A stretch of DNA of 64,000 bases from Cyclina sinensis (GCA_012932295.1 JAAONU010000013.1:39818627-39882626); one strand, 5' to 3'. Shown: positions 1 to 11,785, numbered from the stretch's first letter. Program-made: numbers and translations. The notes: generated from the letters alone by a model not told the origin.

Positions 1-97
1 GGCACATTTACGGTATGCTGCCATTGGATTTTCGTATTTTTAAATGAGTGCAATTTGATTAAATTGTAGATCCAAAATATAATACGATCTAAGGACG

Positions 98-107
98 ACC
101 AAATTCC
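98..107. repeat. Left target-site duplication of foldback element
   Basis: ACCAAATTCC immediately precedes the left terminus ATGTTCGTGAAG of the foldback element. The same word, one base shorter (ACCAAATCC), follows the right terminus at 4463-4471. A 9-10 bp duplication is the size expected of FB/Mutator-like transposases (family knowledge). Confidence 0.8.
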
Positions 108-489
108 ATGTTCGTGAAGTTGGCGAGCCCGGCGGCCCGGCAGCCTAGCGGCGGTATTGCAGCGGCCTAGCTGCCTAAACGTAGCGGCTTGGCGGCCTAA
201 GATAAACATTGTTATCAAAATAAAAACGATATCTATGAACTAAGTGTCAACAAACAACAACAACAAAAGGGGTTTGGGGTGTAATTTGCGAATTAAAAAA
301 ACAGCGTCTTTTCATGATTTGTTATATGAAGGCTGCTAGCGGCCCAGCGGCCTAAGATATACATTGTGTATCAAAACAAAAATGATATCTATGGACTAAG
401 TGTCCACAAACAATAAAAGGGATTTTCGTGTATTTTTGCAAATTAAGAGAAAAACGTCTTTTCATAATTTGTTATCTGAAGGCTGCTAG

Positions 490-1340
490 CAGCCCAGGTG
501 AAAGAATGAATCTACTTGTTTCCAAGATCATCTGTGACTTAAATAATCATAAAAACTAGTAACCTAACTATTATTAATAGTTAATACCTTATTAGGCAAA
601 AAGACTGAAACTGACTATAATTTAGTTATTTCAAATATTTTTATAGTGGGTATCTATCATTTAAATAAATGAAACAAATTAAGATAACATCATGTATTTC
701 ATACCTTGTAGAATCTTGGGGATCTTTTTATAAGCCCCTAAGGCTTTACTCCCCCCATCCCTCTTTTACAACAATGCATATAGTTGTTGAAGCCAGAGCT
801 CCCATGTAAAGCTGCTGCTTTTTTAGGCTCATTAAGTTTTGTTTTCCTTTTCAAGCTTTTATTACACCTTTCTTAGTCCAAATATTTTACAAAATATTCA
901 GCGATAGTATCTATTAAGCTGGATCCAAATCGAGGAAATTGTCATGACCATGGCTAAATATTAATTTGTTCAACAGGCTGATGAGTTTCTCAGAAAAAAA
1001 AATGCATTTTAGAATTTGTAGTTTTTTAAAAGTAGCATGCATTATAAGAAATGCATCCCTATAATTGTATTTGTTTGTGTTTAATTAAGGGAATACAAAA
1101 TTATTCTGTACGTTATGTTCAAAATGGGCCGTTTTAACCATGGGCCGTTTTGACCCGATATTAAATTTTAGTTTCGTTTAAATAAATTCGTATTTTGATT
1201 CGGAGCATGCGCATAACTATCTTTGTAGACTGGTTTTCATGATTTTAGGCTTAATATGAGATCATTAACTAAAATTTGAAACGCAAAAATGGATGCCGCC
1301 AGCAATTAAAGCCAACACTTTGGAGAGGTCTGATGACCTC
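490..1340. other. Non-repeat segment inside the left foldback arm
   Basis: This stretch of about 850 bp interrupts the tandem units of the left arm and has no counterpart in the right arm. It is AT-rich with no convincing ORF. It holds the short tandem ATGGGCCGTTTTGACC-like words near 1,125-1,158 and a small hairpin, GGAGAGGTCTGATGACCTCTCC in two 6-bp arms, at about 1,322-1,343. It is either an insertion into the left arm or the remains of a unique spacer. Confidence 0.5.
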
Positions 1341-2189
1341 TCCAATAAGCAACAACAATAAAAAGAGTTTGGAGTGTATTTTAACAAATTAAAAAAAAAA
1401 ACGTCCTTTCATATATATTATCTGAATGCTGCTAGCGGCCTATCGGCCTAACGGCTTACGATAACCATGCCTATCACTATAAGAATTATATCTTTGAATT
1501 AAGTATCAACAAACAACATCAACAACAATAAAAGGGGTTTGGGATGTTGTTTGCAAATTAAAAATAAGGGTTTTTATGAAAAGAAATATTTGCCTAGCTC
1601 TCCAACGGCCTAGCGGATTAAGATATACATGGTGTATCACACTAAAACAGTATTTTTCAACTGAGTTCAAACAAACAACATATACAAAAGGGATTTGAGG
1701 TGTACTTTTGCAGATTAAAAGGTTAATTTTTTCACGAAAAGACATATTTGCTATCTTAAGGATGCTAGCGGCCCAGCGGCCTTAAATATATATAAAGTAT
1801 CAGAGTTCGAAACAGTATTTCTGAACTCAGTTCTAACATACATTCTTAACAAAAGTGGTTGAAATTATTTTTGAAATTTAACAATGACGAATTTCATTTA
1901 AAAAGTCTTTGCTATCCGTAAGCTGCCAGCGGCCTAGGATTTACATTGTGTATGTCGCAGTTAAATGGTATACCTGAGTTTAAACATATAGAATAAACAA
2001 AAGGTGTCATGGACTTTTTTAATTAAAAGAAAAAACAAGGATAGTTCGTGAAAAGAAAATTGCTATTGTAGGCTACTAGCAGTGCAGCAGTCGGAAATAT
2101 ACGTTGTGTTTCATTGTAAAAGAAGTATTTCTGCACTCAGTTTCATCAAACGACATAATTTATTTATTTCTAATGATTTTAAAAAGAAA

Positions 2190-2490
2190 GAATGGAAGAA
2201 AGGAAGAAGAAATGAAGGAAAGAAAGAAAAAAAGAAAGAAAGAAAAGAAGAAAAAAAAGAAAGTCGGTCGGTAAATCGGTCAGTCAGCCGGGCGGCCGGT
2301 CGATCAATCGGTCAGACAGTGAGGGAGTGAGCTAATCAGTAAGTAAGTAAACAAGTTAGTGAAAATGTAAAATATTTAAGGTAGGTCGGATTAAAAATGT
2401 TCGTACTTACTTACTTGACCGACCGACCGATTGACTCACTCACTCACTCACTCACTCACTCACTTCCTCTTTTTTTTCTTTTATTTTCAA
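2190..2490. repeat. Loop region of the foldback: purine tract and GTCG/ACTC microsatellites
   Basis: The centre of the palindrome holds a GAAA-rich purine tract (about 2,190-2,260), then GTCGGTCGGTAAATCGGTC and AGTAAGTAAGTAA. After a spacer of about 50 bp comes the complement: ACTTACTTACTT, GACCGACCGACCGATTG, then (ACTC)n and a pyrimidine tract to about 2,485. Even the simple-sequence centre is therefore inverted, and the hairpin continues almost to the dyad near 2,375. Confidence 0.75.
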
Positions 2491-4462
2491 GATAATGACA
2501 GATAGATAGATGATGTTATTTGTTTGAACAAAGCACAGAAATGCTATTCAGTTGTGAACTCTATGTATATCATAGGCCGCTGGGATGCTAGCAGCGTTAA
2601 AAAAAGCTAAAACTTATCTTAATGAAAAAAACTTTTATTTTCAATTTGCAAAAAGACAACCCAAACCCCTTTTATTTATATTGTTTGTTTGCACTGAGTT
2701 CAGAAATACTGTAACACTCTATGTATATCTTAGGCCGCTGGGCCGCCAACAGCCCTAAAAAAGCTAAAACCTTTTGAAATTACGAACATATACCAAAGCT
2801 TCTTTGTTTATGTCGTTTGTTGAAACTAAGTTCAGGAATACTATTTCAGCTGTTACCCTCTGGGCCGCTTGCAGCCTTAAAAAAGCTAAAACTACTCTTC
2901 ATTTAAAATTTTTATTTTGAATATACAAATGGACACCCCAAACCCCTTTTGTTAATGTTGTTTGTTTCAGCTGAGTTCACAAATACTTTTATTACTACGA
3001 TAAACTATATATATCGTAGGCCGCTGGGCCGCTGGCATCCTAAAACTGCTAAACCTTTTCTTCATGAAAAACTTCTTCTTTTTTTTGAATTTGCAAAAGG
3101 ACACCACAAACTCCTTTTGTTTATGTTGTTTGTTTCAGCTGAGTTCAAAAATACTTTTATAACTATGATACACTATGTATATCTTAGGCCGCTGGGCCGC
3201 TAGCAGCCTAAAACTGCTAAAACTTTTCTTCAAGAAAAACTTCTTTTTATTTTGAATTTGCAAAAGGACACCGTAAACTCCTTTTATTTATGTTGTTTGT
3301 TTCGGCTGAGTTCAAAAATACTTTTATTACTATGATATGCTATGTATATTTTAGGCCGCTAGGCCGCTAGCAGCCTAAAGCTGCTAAAACTTTTCTTCAT
3401 GAAAAACTTCTTTTTTATTTTGAATTTTCAAAAGGAAACCACAGACCCCTTTTGTTTATATTGTTTTTTTCAGCTGAGTTCACAAATATCTTTATAACTA
3501 TGATACGCTATGTATATCTTAGGCCGCTGGGCCGCTAGCAGCCTTAAACCTGCTAAAACTTTTCTTCATGAAAAACTTTTGTTTAATTTTGAATTTGCAA
3601 AAGGACACCACAAACCCCTTGTGTTTATGTTTTTTGTATTAAATGAGTTCAGAAATTCTATTAAAATTGTGATTAACTATGCATATCATAGGCCGCTAGG
3701 CCGCTGAGCCGCTAGCAGTCTATAAAAGCAAAAACTTCTGTTAATGAAAGACCTTTTTTTTAATTTGCAAAAGGACATCCCAAACACCTTTTGTTTATGT
3801 TGTTTGTTCGATCTTTGATCACAAGTACATTTTTAAATGTGATACAATATGTACATCTTAGGCCGCTAGGCTGCTAGCAGCCTTAAGATAGCAAGTGCTT
3901 CTTAAAACCACTTTTTTGAATTTGCAAAAGTACGTAAAAATCCCTTGAGTTTATTTTCTTAGTTTGAACTAAGTTCAGAAATATTTTAACTGTGATGTGC
4001 TTTGTGCAAAAGGACAGCCCAAACCCCTTTTATTTATATTATTTGTTTGCACTGAGTTCAGAAATACTATTTTTACTGTAACACTCTATATATATCTCAG
4101 GCCGCTTGGCCGCTAGCAGCCTAAGAAAAGCAATTACTTCTTTCGTGAAAAAAAACCTTTTTCAATTTTCAAAAGGACACCCCAGTCCCAATTTGTTTAT
4201 GTTGTTTGTTTGAACTGAGTTCAGAAATACCATCTTAACTGTGATACACTATGTAAATAGCCAGCAGCCTTAAGATTGCCAATACTTCTTTACATGAAAT
4301 AACTTTTTTTTTAATTTTCAAAATTACACCCAAAACCCCTTTATTTGATGTTGTTTGTTGACATTTAGTTCAAAGATACAATTTCTTTTGTGATACTCAA
4401 TGTATGTTTTAGGCCGCTAGGCCGCTTCGGTTAGGCCGCTGGGACGCCAGCTTCACGAACAT

Positions 4463-4471
4463 ACCAAATCC
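4463..4471. repeat. Right target-site duplication of foldback element
   Basis: ACCAAATCC directly after the right terminus CACGAACAT. It matches 98-107 with a single one-base difference. Confidence 0.8.
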
Positions 4472-5150
4472 TTACTATCAAGAAGGATAAAGCGGAGCTA
4501 AATTCAGAAATGGAAGACCAAGTAAATTTCAGTTTAATTTAGAATAAATCATTATATTTTTATGAATCGTTTTTAATGTACATGAATTTATTTAATATGT
4601 ATACAAACACTTATGTGCATGTATCAGTGAACATTTTTAGGTATAAAAATGAATAAATGTTGAATAACATTTTTAAGGTATTAATTATTGAAATGTTACC
4701 TCCCTTTAATATAACTAGAAATAGGGAAAATCCAGATTTTTAATGGGTCGTCTTCAGATTTTATGATATAAGGATCTGGATTTTAATCAGATTGAAATAT
4801 GTGAGTCAAGCAACCGCTACAATTATCGGCGCACAACGCTAGTTCATGGGCAATGCTGAAATACTATGTTATCTAAGGTATTATTACACTCAATACGCAT
4901 CAAGCATATTTATATATCTTACTTTAAGCCTACTATTCTTTGAGACACATAATTGAATATAAAAAATATAATTAATTTCAAACTGCAACCCTTAGATTTA
5001 ACAAAATAAAATAAACTATCATCTGCTATTGTTATCCGACTAAACATATTTCGCCTGCTTCATTCCTTATTTTTAGTTTACCATTGACATTCACTACAAG
5101 AGATTACTTTAAAATATCACTAAAATTCATTTTTATTGATTTAATTTTTA
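4472..5150. other. AT-rich intergenic DNA, nothing recognised
   Basis: No ORF above about 60 codons with coding character, no repeat family recognised, and no RNA gene signature. Confidence 0.5.
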
Positions 5151-5151
5151 T

Positions 5152-5271
5152 GACCCCAAAGTGCGGTCGTTTGTCTGATGTTAAAAATCGCATATGTACC
5201 TGTGTGACGCACTTTAAGTACGTAACGCACTTTGGGGTCAAACCCCAAAGTGCGTTTGACCCCAAAGTGCG
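5152..5271. repeat. Cluster of four GACCCCAAAGTGCG motifs with hairpin
   Basis: The 14-bp word GACCCCAAAGTGCG occurs at 5152-5165 and 5258-5271. A copy missing its first base match lies at 5241-5254, and an inverted copy at 5226-5239. The last two form a 12-bp perfect stem (CGCACTTTGGGG / CCCCAAAGTGCG) with a 5-base loop. Two more partial CGCACTTT words lie at about 5,208-5,232. Function unknown; it could be a remnant of a satellite or of a MITE end. Confidence 0.7.
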
Positions 5272-5980
5272 TTGTTACACAGCCAGGTCATCGTTTTATT
5301 TTACATGTGAGAGTCAGTAGGTAACTTCCAATAATTTAGTTAGGAGTGATTCTTACATGGCCTCGTGATTACTGTTTCCTCCCAGTATGAATTTGTTCGA
5401 CCGCAACATATGTGTACATGTCAGTGTTTAAACGAAAACTTTTGGGGTAAGATTACGGAAGACACACCATACAGAAGATATTTTTGTACCTAAGATTAAA
5501 GCGAGTCTCGTTTTCATTTACCTTCTGCTTTTAGACTTGGTCATTGGCATAAGTTTATATAACTGTGTGTAGTTGAAGTTAGACCTGTAAGAGAAGTAAA
5601 TATTTCGTCATAACTGTAATACAACCATACATTAGGATGTTTCAAGTGATTTCAAGTGACTGAGGGCTTTTTATCCAATTTTAAGATCTACTTAAAATAC
5701 AACTCATTTGGTTATTTTAAGAAAGTAAAATAAGTAAATACCTATTGCACCGATGTGATATTGTTTGAAAATCTTTAGGTCACTTGAACAATTATCTTAG
5801 TTTTGGTGCAGGGAAAGGGCACACGTTTAAACCAATATTCCTCTAAAGTGGAATACATGCCCATAGCAACTGGGAAGTACAATTGCAATCCTTCACGACA
5901 CGTTTTGGCCGAACATTTTTATTGATCTTTAAGAAACTCATATTAAAGATTCTTAAATTTTTGAGCGGTCTGAACTCATT

Positions 5981-5983
<3 letters not shown>
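5272..5983. other. Intergenic DNA, nothing recognised
   Basis: AT-rich sequence without coding, RNA or repeat signatures I can support. Confidence 0.4.

Positions 5984-6057
<74 letters not shown>
5984..6057. repeat. (TA)n microsatellite
   Basis: Uninterrupted TA dinucleotides for about 74 bases. Confidence 0.97.
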
Positions 6058-6063
<6 letters not shown>

Positions 6064-7867
6064 ATGAGATAAATGGATATATAAAATTAACATAAAGCAA
6101 ATATTTTATCTTGAATCAAACTCTTCACAAAGTTAACCATTCTGGTGTTGATTCTGTTTGGTTATTATTTGAATATGATGATGAATAAAGGTCTTTTTGT
6201 GCCAGAATAGATATTACGTGTCATTTATCCTATAAATCGGCTGGAGCATTTATTAAATAAATCCAGATTTTATCAATCTCGTGCACGTCAACATTTACGT
6301 TTGCAAAACTCGTACATAATTTTCCAGAAAATAAATGAACCAAGAAATTTGAAGATAAAACCAAATAAAATTCCATGTTATTTACAAAGGCAACCTGACA
6401 TAAACGTTTTAAAACGTTTCGTGCTGTAAAAAAAGGCAACAAAGATATAAATTTTGGCGTTTACTAAAACTACATGAAGTGAAAAACAACAAAACTTAAA
6501 ATGTGCTAACTCTTTTTTGCAGAAAGTGGTATTTTACAAGTGCAAACATCAGTAGTTTTTTAAGATCTACAAAGAATTTTCATTTTATATCGAGTGGCGA
6601 TTTAATAACATTATATGGATAAGTTAAATAAAGTTGATATGAAATGTAAACGGGTGTCAGATTCTTTGTATCACATGTCTAAAACAGTCATAAATGCCTC
6701 TTATTGTTACAAAACATCCGCCATGACAAAAGTGAAATACTGAACATAGAAGATACCTTTTGAAATGGGGTATCTATAGGATTACAAATTTTAAAAAAAT
6801 GACATTGAGAAAAAATAATTCATGTAGAGCATGAAGTAAATGCGTAATGTTTTGTTAACTATTATATTACATGTGAGTTATATATATATATGTAAAACAT
6901 TACATTTGAAATCTGTCATGTGTTAAAAAAATTATTGTTAATGTGCTAAAGCTTAAATGTCTGGACATGGTTTATATCTCCACAATCCATTACATCTTAT
7001 TCGAATATCATGCTTTCACTCGATGAAATTTCTATAGCAACAGATCTTCCCATATGTTATGCTAAGATATATATTTGCCATAAAAAAGAATTGATCACGA
7101 CTATTACATGTCTTAGATAATGTTGTTGTTGTTTTTTTTCTTATCCAGTACATGAAGATTTTATCTTCTGTTACCGATGTATTTTTCAGTGTCAGATCGC
7201 TTTATAACGGTTATTCCGACTCAAACATCTTCCATGAAAATTTGAAATATCCTTCAACATTTGCAAAGCCCTGTTTCCCTTTATCAACTACATTTATTAC
7301 GATGCTGATTGCTTTGGAATTTCATTTTTTTTTCTTAGATTTCAATGCGAGACCTTTTTCAGGCTCACCACGAGACCTTGAGCAGTTATTCTTTTCTTGT
7401 TATCTTATCTATTTACAGCAGCCTCACTAGATAGGCTCAAGCGGAAAATTTGACGTCGCTCCGGTACCATACGATTTTGCGTTAACATGGGCTCGATTCA
7501 TTAAATTAAAAGTAATTTAAATAATTAAAAATATTAAATTATACACTCATAACTAGTATACACTAAAATCAAATATATATAGTGTTTCTTTTTTGGTACT
7601 TTTTTACCAAAATAGCAATGTGAGAAACTGAACATAATTCACGGTTATGCTTTTTTGGAGCTAATACCATATCTCTGAGTATAAAGACGTAAGATTTTTA
7701 TCATTTATAGTTTTCATCAAGCCTATTACTTGTCCATTGACATTGATAATATATTTTTTTATTAATTCACTTTAAAATCGGACTTCCGCGCATATCTAGC
7801 GGTCTTCTGTCTGATACTGTTTATTGAAAGTCCTTTTGCCAACTGTGGCAATTCCATCGGTAGATTG
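6058..7867. other. AT-rich intergenic DNA
   Basis: No supported gene. Several open frames of 70-92 codons on either strand (for example 7152-7430 plus) lack coding composition and splice context. A short TA-rich run lies near 6,880-6,890. Confidence 0.45.
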
Positions 7868-8145
7868 TCAATATGTTTTGACATGCTCTGGTCTCTTTGG
7901 CGGCACAGGTGTTTTTAAAAAAAGACCTGTCACGGGCGGCTTTAAAATGTCCTTCTTTTTCATACTAACTGCTGTTTTATTGTCAAGTTTCGTCGTGCAG
8001 TCTTGTTTCAATTTTAGATTTGGCTTGTTCATTTCTGGACAGCTTGATACAATGTCATTTCCTCTGTGTTTTATGGCGGTTACCTCTTCTGGCTCTGTTC
8101 TCGAAGGACTTGGCTTGAAAGTTAATGGAACGTCAGTTAGATAAA
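7868..8145 (-). CDS. Possible 3'-terminal exon near the CARD gene
   Basis: On the minus strand a frame of 92 codons runs from an acceptor-like TCTTTTATGTAG (exon from 8145) to a TGA at 7868-7870. It is rich in Lys and Pro and contains KPPVTGLFLKTPVPPKRPEH, as seen in disordered tails. The exon needs one base carried over from upstream. The CARD exon donor at 8285 leaves none, but the exon ending at 11290 does leave one, so this could be an alternative last exon that skips the CARD exon, or part of another isoform. The join is unproven. Confidence 0.3.
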
Positions 8146-8225
8146 CTACATAAAAGACATAAATAATAGCACAATCTTAAAATGGTATTACTTTTATTAA
8201 AACTTGAATTTTTCTATAAAGTCGC

Positions 8226-8232
8226 ATTTATT
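8226..8232 (-). terminator. Candidate polyadenylation signal after the CARD exon
   Basis: On the minus strand AATAAA lies in CTAATAAATGC, about 40 bases past the TAA that would close the CARD frame if its donor is not used. A second AATAAA lies about 30 bases further on. Both are generic in AT-rich DNA. Confidence 0.35.
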
Positions 8233-8284
8233 AGTATTGCCAATAAAACCTTTTCTTAGAAAATGAATATTACAGATTACTTAC

Positions 8285-9102
8285 AGCATCTTCCAGTACT
8301 TCGATAATGCTAGGCATTTCATCTTCTGCATTAGTTATCCCTTTTTCTTGCATAGTTCCGTTTTCAGTCCCGTCGCTGCTTGTCATATCGTTTGATGCAC
8401 TGTCCGAAAAGGAGTCAGGCAAGAAAGATTCTCCAGACGTTGTGTCCCAAAGTGAAGTTCTTCTTGGTAGACACAGTTTTTGTTCACAACTGCATACGAA
8501 TATTCCATGATTCTTTACTAACATATCCTTTACACTGTCGGCCAAGTGTGTGTAAAGATTATTTTTACAAATAGCACTGATTAATTTCTTTTGAGCTATC
8601 TCAACAGTTCGGTGATCGAGAACTTTTAAGGAATATATAACTTCCTTCCACAATTCGCTTTGTGATCCATCAGAACGAACAATTCTTTGGTACAGTTCGG
8701 TGTTAATAACCTGTATTGACCACAAACTGTCAGCAACCTGTTTTACATCCAGATCCTCTATCATCATGCACAAGGCGCACGCTTTACGTTTCACGCCATT
8801 TTTCTTATTATTTGCAAAGGTTTTATTTATCTTTTCGGCCACGGAAGGATTTTGATCCTCGATATGTTTCAGAAATCCCTTTAGAACTCGTAGGTCTCTT
8901 CCCTTAGTTAGGCTTAGCAGAAATCTAATCTGATCTTTCCTGTTGTTGAGTTTTCTCACTGATGCACATTCGTCTTCAGTGAGGCAATCTTCAGCCAAGA
9001 GGAGATCTGGAAGCTCACTTTCGTGAAAAACAACACCATCTATAAGATCTTCAACATGAAATTGCAAAGCATTAGCCAGGCATTCTCTCTCTTCAAATGT
9101 TG
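8285..9102 (-). CDS. CARD-containing protein, CARD exon
   Basis: The acceptor TTATTTTCCTTTTCAG precedes the exon. Its first two bases complete a codon left by the exon ending at 11290, so the phases agree. The encoded segment opens with a death-fold helix bundle of about 75 residues: FHVEDLIDGV, then LLLAEDCLTEDECASVRKL, NRKDQIRFLLSL and LRVLKGFLKHIED. That is the classic spacing of a caspase recruitment domain. A second region (ALCMMIEDLDVKQVADSLWS, then INTELYQRIV, LWKEVIYSLK, AQKKLISAICKNN) looks like another death-fold or CARD-like domain. The tail is Ser/Asp-rich. CARDs are protein-interaction modules of innate immune and cell-death signalling, much expanded in bivalves (family knowledge). 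The exon either splices at GCT|GTAAGT (8284-8279) or runs five codons on to a TAA at 8270, with an AATAAA about 40 bases beyond. The partners are unknown. Confidence 0.75.
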
Positions 9103-11289
9103 CTGAAAAGGAAAATAACATAATCCAGGTATGAGCCGGCAAATTTTGGACGTGTGAAGCTTTTGTATATCATCAAAATAATCAACTAATCTTTTTAACG
9201 GATCTTAGTGAAATAAGACGTAAATTCACCTTATAAAACCATGAAAGATTTTATAATATTGAATTATAAAGTAAAAGCTGCCAATTACAAACTGACCATT
9301 ATCAAGAATGAGATTATCATTATTCACATCCTTTTCTTTGCAGCCTACCTCAAATTTTCTTAGTGTGTTTACATAAATATCATATATAAAAGAATAGACT
9401 CCCGTGGTCTCTGATAACTAAAGTAAATATGTAGGTCTATAACTCAAAGTCGTGACAGAAGATTTTCTGATAGTAACCAGAGAAGTCTAGGTTTGAACGA
9501 AATAAAGGAGTCTGTGCTCTGGTCTCGAGAAGTCTTCACTGTAGAATATTAACCTATTAATAGGTTATAATAGCATCTACAAAAAGTATTCAAAGGTATA
9601 CAGCGCCGGCCAGGTTAGAAGCCGAAGTGCATCGTTATCAGTGTTTCTTCTCTATATATAATAAAAGTTGAAAATTTATACCAGAAACGCTTTTAACTGA
9701 AAATGAGCTCATACAGCTGACAAGGATGAAATAAAATGGGTTAAACAGAATTCAAAATGAATTGTCTGTTAATGCGAAAGAAAGTTTCTTTATACTGCAC
9801 TTCCTTGAGCGCAGATAGGGAAGACATTGTCATTAAAATAAATCAAAATTTGTGATGAAATCACGCAGATATGTAGTTATACCTTGAGAGCAAAGGACGC
9901 TCTCCTTATCAAGAAAAGTCAGCACCAAAATTGAATTTTATAGTTGTCTTTTCTATCAATATTGAAAGAGAAAATCCAAAACAAAACGAGGCAGACCAGA
10001 ATTTATTAGATTTATTTGACTTTTTTTTCAAGAAAGACATCCAGCTTTATAGAACGTCCGGGAGAAGTCTTTCCTGTGCGATGTTGTATAAAACAACAGC
10101 CAGCAACAATCGAATTCTAACTGTAACACACACGGAGACAAAGATACAGAGTACATATTCCCACAAATCAATTAAATAAACGTATTGAACACTGGATTAA
10201 TTTTTTTATCCATGTCTAAATATTTCAGATTATTTTAATAAATCTAATACAACCAAAATATGGGAAAACCATAGCGATGCTATAACAAACTTCAAAGCAA
10301 ATTGCAAATTTAGAAACAGAACAAAAGAGCAATAGAATTATTAAATTCAGGAACTATTTTAATTAAGGAATGCGGATGTTGTTTACAAGCAGTACTCAAA
10401 TTCAACTAAGAAAGACATGGGCAGTCTGAAAATAATAGACCGATTCTGAAATAGCTGGTATCGAACAAGTCAAACTGAATCCGATTCTGCTATCTTTAAG
10501 AATTGAAGTTGAATTGTTTTATACGTGCCTGCAACTGTACTGGAAGCGGTAACAATTGTGTTCTAGTCTTGATGTTCTGAGAAAGGTTGACTGACCTACA
10601 GATTCTGAGAAAATCTGCTAAAAGTAAGCTTTTTCGACCGAACTTTGTTCGTCGTCCGTCGTGCGTCAAAAGGTCATTTTATATATAATTTCATTCTATA
10701 CCACCGATTGAAAAATGCTGACCTTTTCTCAAAAAACACTAAAAAGGTTGCTCACAGAATTTCATGCCATGCAGAACTCTAGTTGCAATCAAAGGACACT
10801 TTTCAAAATTTTATTTGACCAAATCCACAAGGCAAAGAGCATACGTGCATAATCGGGCCAGTCTAAGGAGCACGTTTCAATTTGGAAAAAAAATCCAGGA
10901 AAGTCTTGGCATGTAGAATTTTCGATTGATCTGTGGTTGATCTCTACCTGTTTTATTTCAATTTGTATAGGGAAAGCCTTGTTTAGAATGTTCTTCCATT
11001 TGTTATGCAGAACTGACTCATTTACTTCTATCAAAATTGTTAACAGTATGCTCCTTGGTTCATTTATAACCTCTTAGTAAACAATAACGGTTGATCATTT
11101 TTACAATTGCATCATTCAACGCATGGAAAAGTTGATCCTGTAAAATGTATATACAAATTAACATGACAAATTACTTAAAGAGGATAATTGAAACTTAATT
11201 TCCTGATACATTCTCGATTTTGTTTCCTCGTTTTGCGAACAAGCTTGGATAACAAAGGCTTATTCAAAGTCAACAAAAGTGAATATTAC
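9103..11289 (-). other. Intron of the CARD gene
   Basis: About 2.2 kb between the exon ending G|GTAATA (11290) and the acceptor at 9103-9104. It is AT-rich, without a convincing ORF. A fragment of a dispersed bivalve repeat (GTTCGTCGTCCGTCGTGCGTC-like, about 10,640-10,680) sits within it. Confidence 0.6.
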
Positions 11290-11785
11290 CTCTTTGCAAT
11301 GGAATGGTTGACCTCCGTCTTTCGCAAGCAGCAACAATGTTTACCCTTGTATGTAGTGAATTACTTCGATTTCCTGTAATACTAACATTGTCGTATCCGT
11401 TATGTTTCTTCCGGTTTCTCTCACTGTCTGACTCGCTGAAAGGAGTCTTAACCTCTGTATTTTGTTCTGTGCTTTCAAATGTTTTGATCGCTGTACCATG
11501 TGATGGTACCTTTTGTAGATTTATTTGACCATCATCAGCATGTTCATGTTTGCACTCAGGGTTCTCTTGTAATAAATTCTGCCTTTCAGTTTCCCCAATG
11601 TAGCTGTATACTGTTTGAACGTATCTGGTGCATTTTTCGGGACAACATTCAAATCTATGGCTGTTATCTGTGATAATGCTTTCGATATTTTTTATTTCGC
11701 TGAGAAATCTGCTCTGCATGTTCGACATTTGTCTGGCCACATCTCGTTGCAATTCCTTCAGAGTATCCATTAACTTGTTCTGAAC
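11290..11785 (-). CDS. CARD-containing protein, coiled-coil exon
   Basis: The acceptor is ATTACGATTAATTACAG and the exon is open in one frame for 165 codons, ending AGAG|GTAATA with one base carried over. That base joins in frame with the CARD exon at 9102. The first part is an amphipathic helix with heptad character (NKLMDTLKELQRDVARQM, then FLSEIKNIESIIT). A Cys pair region (FECCPEKCTRYVQ) follows, then a polar Ser/Glu/Asn-rich linker that is probably disordered. An internal ATG at 11768-11770 could act as a start, but the frame stays open through the acceptor, so the exon is probably internal. Coiled-coil plus CARD architecture suggests an oligomerising adaptor. I do not recognise a named orthologue. 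Confidence 0.6.

Larger units (their letters stand above)
108..4462. mobile_element. Giant foldback (FB-like) transposable element
   Basis: The right arm (about 2,570-4,462) is the reverse complement of the left arm (108 to about 2,110). Each arm is an array of diverged units of about 170 bp carrying the core GGCCGCTGGGCCGCTAGCAG, an AT-rich stretch with CTTCATGAAAAAC, and CAAACCCCTTTTGTTTATG. The termini mirror each other: ATGTTCGTGAAGTTGGCG on the left against CGCCAGCTTCACGAACAT on the right. A 9-10 bp direct repeat flanks the element. The left arm is interrupted at about 490-1,340 by DNA with no matching units. No transposase is visible, so this is a non-autonomous foldback element. Short ORFs inside repeat from unit to unit with frame changes and are not genes. 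The transposase family (Mutator-like, P/Galileo-like or other) cannot be decided from this copy. Confidence 0.85.

Noticed and set aside
1506..3707. Open frames of 65-84 codons in the foldback arms (RPLGRW...FLHEKL type)
   Set aside because: They repeat with every unit, change frame between units and have no start or splice context; repeat artefacts.
5883..6095. Frame with poly Ile-Tyr
   Set aside because: Translation of the (TA)n microsatellite.
7152..7430. Plus-strand frame of 92 codons
   Set aside because: AT-rich Phe/Leu/Ser composition, no splice sites or family resemblance.
8307..8907. Plus-strand frames opposite the CARD exon
   Set aside because: Antisense shadows of the minus-strand coding exon.
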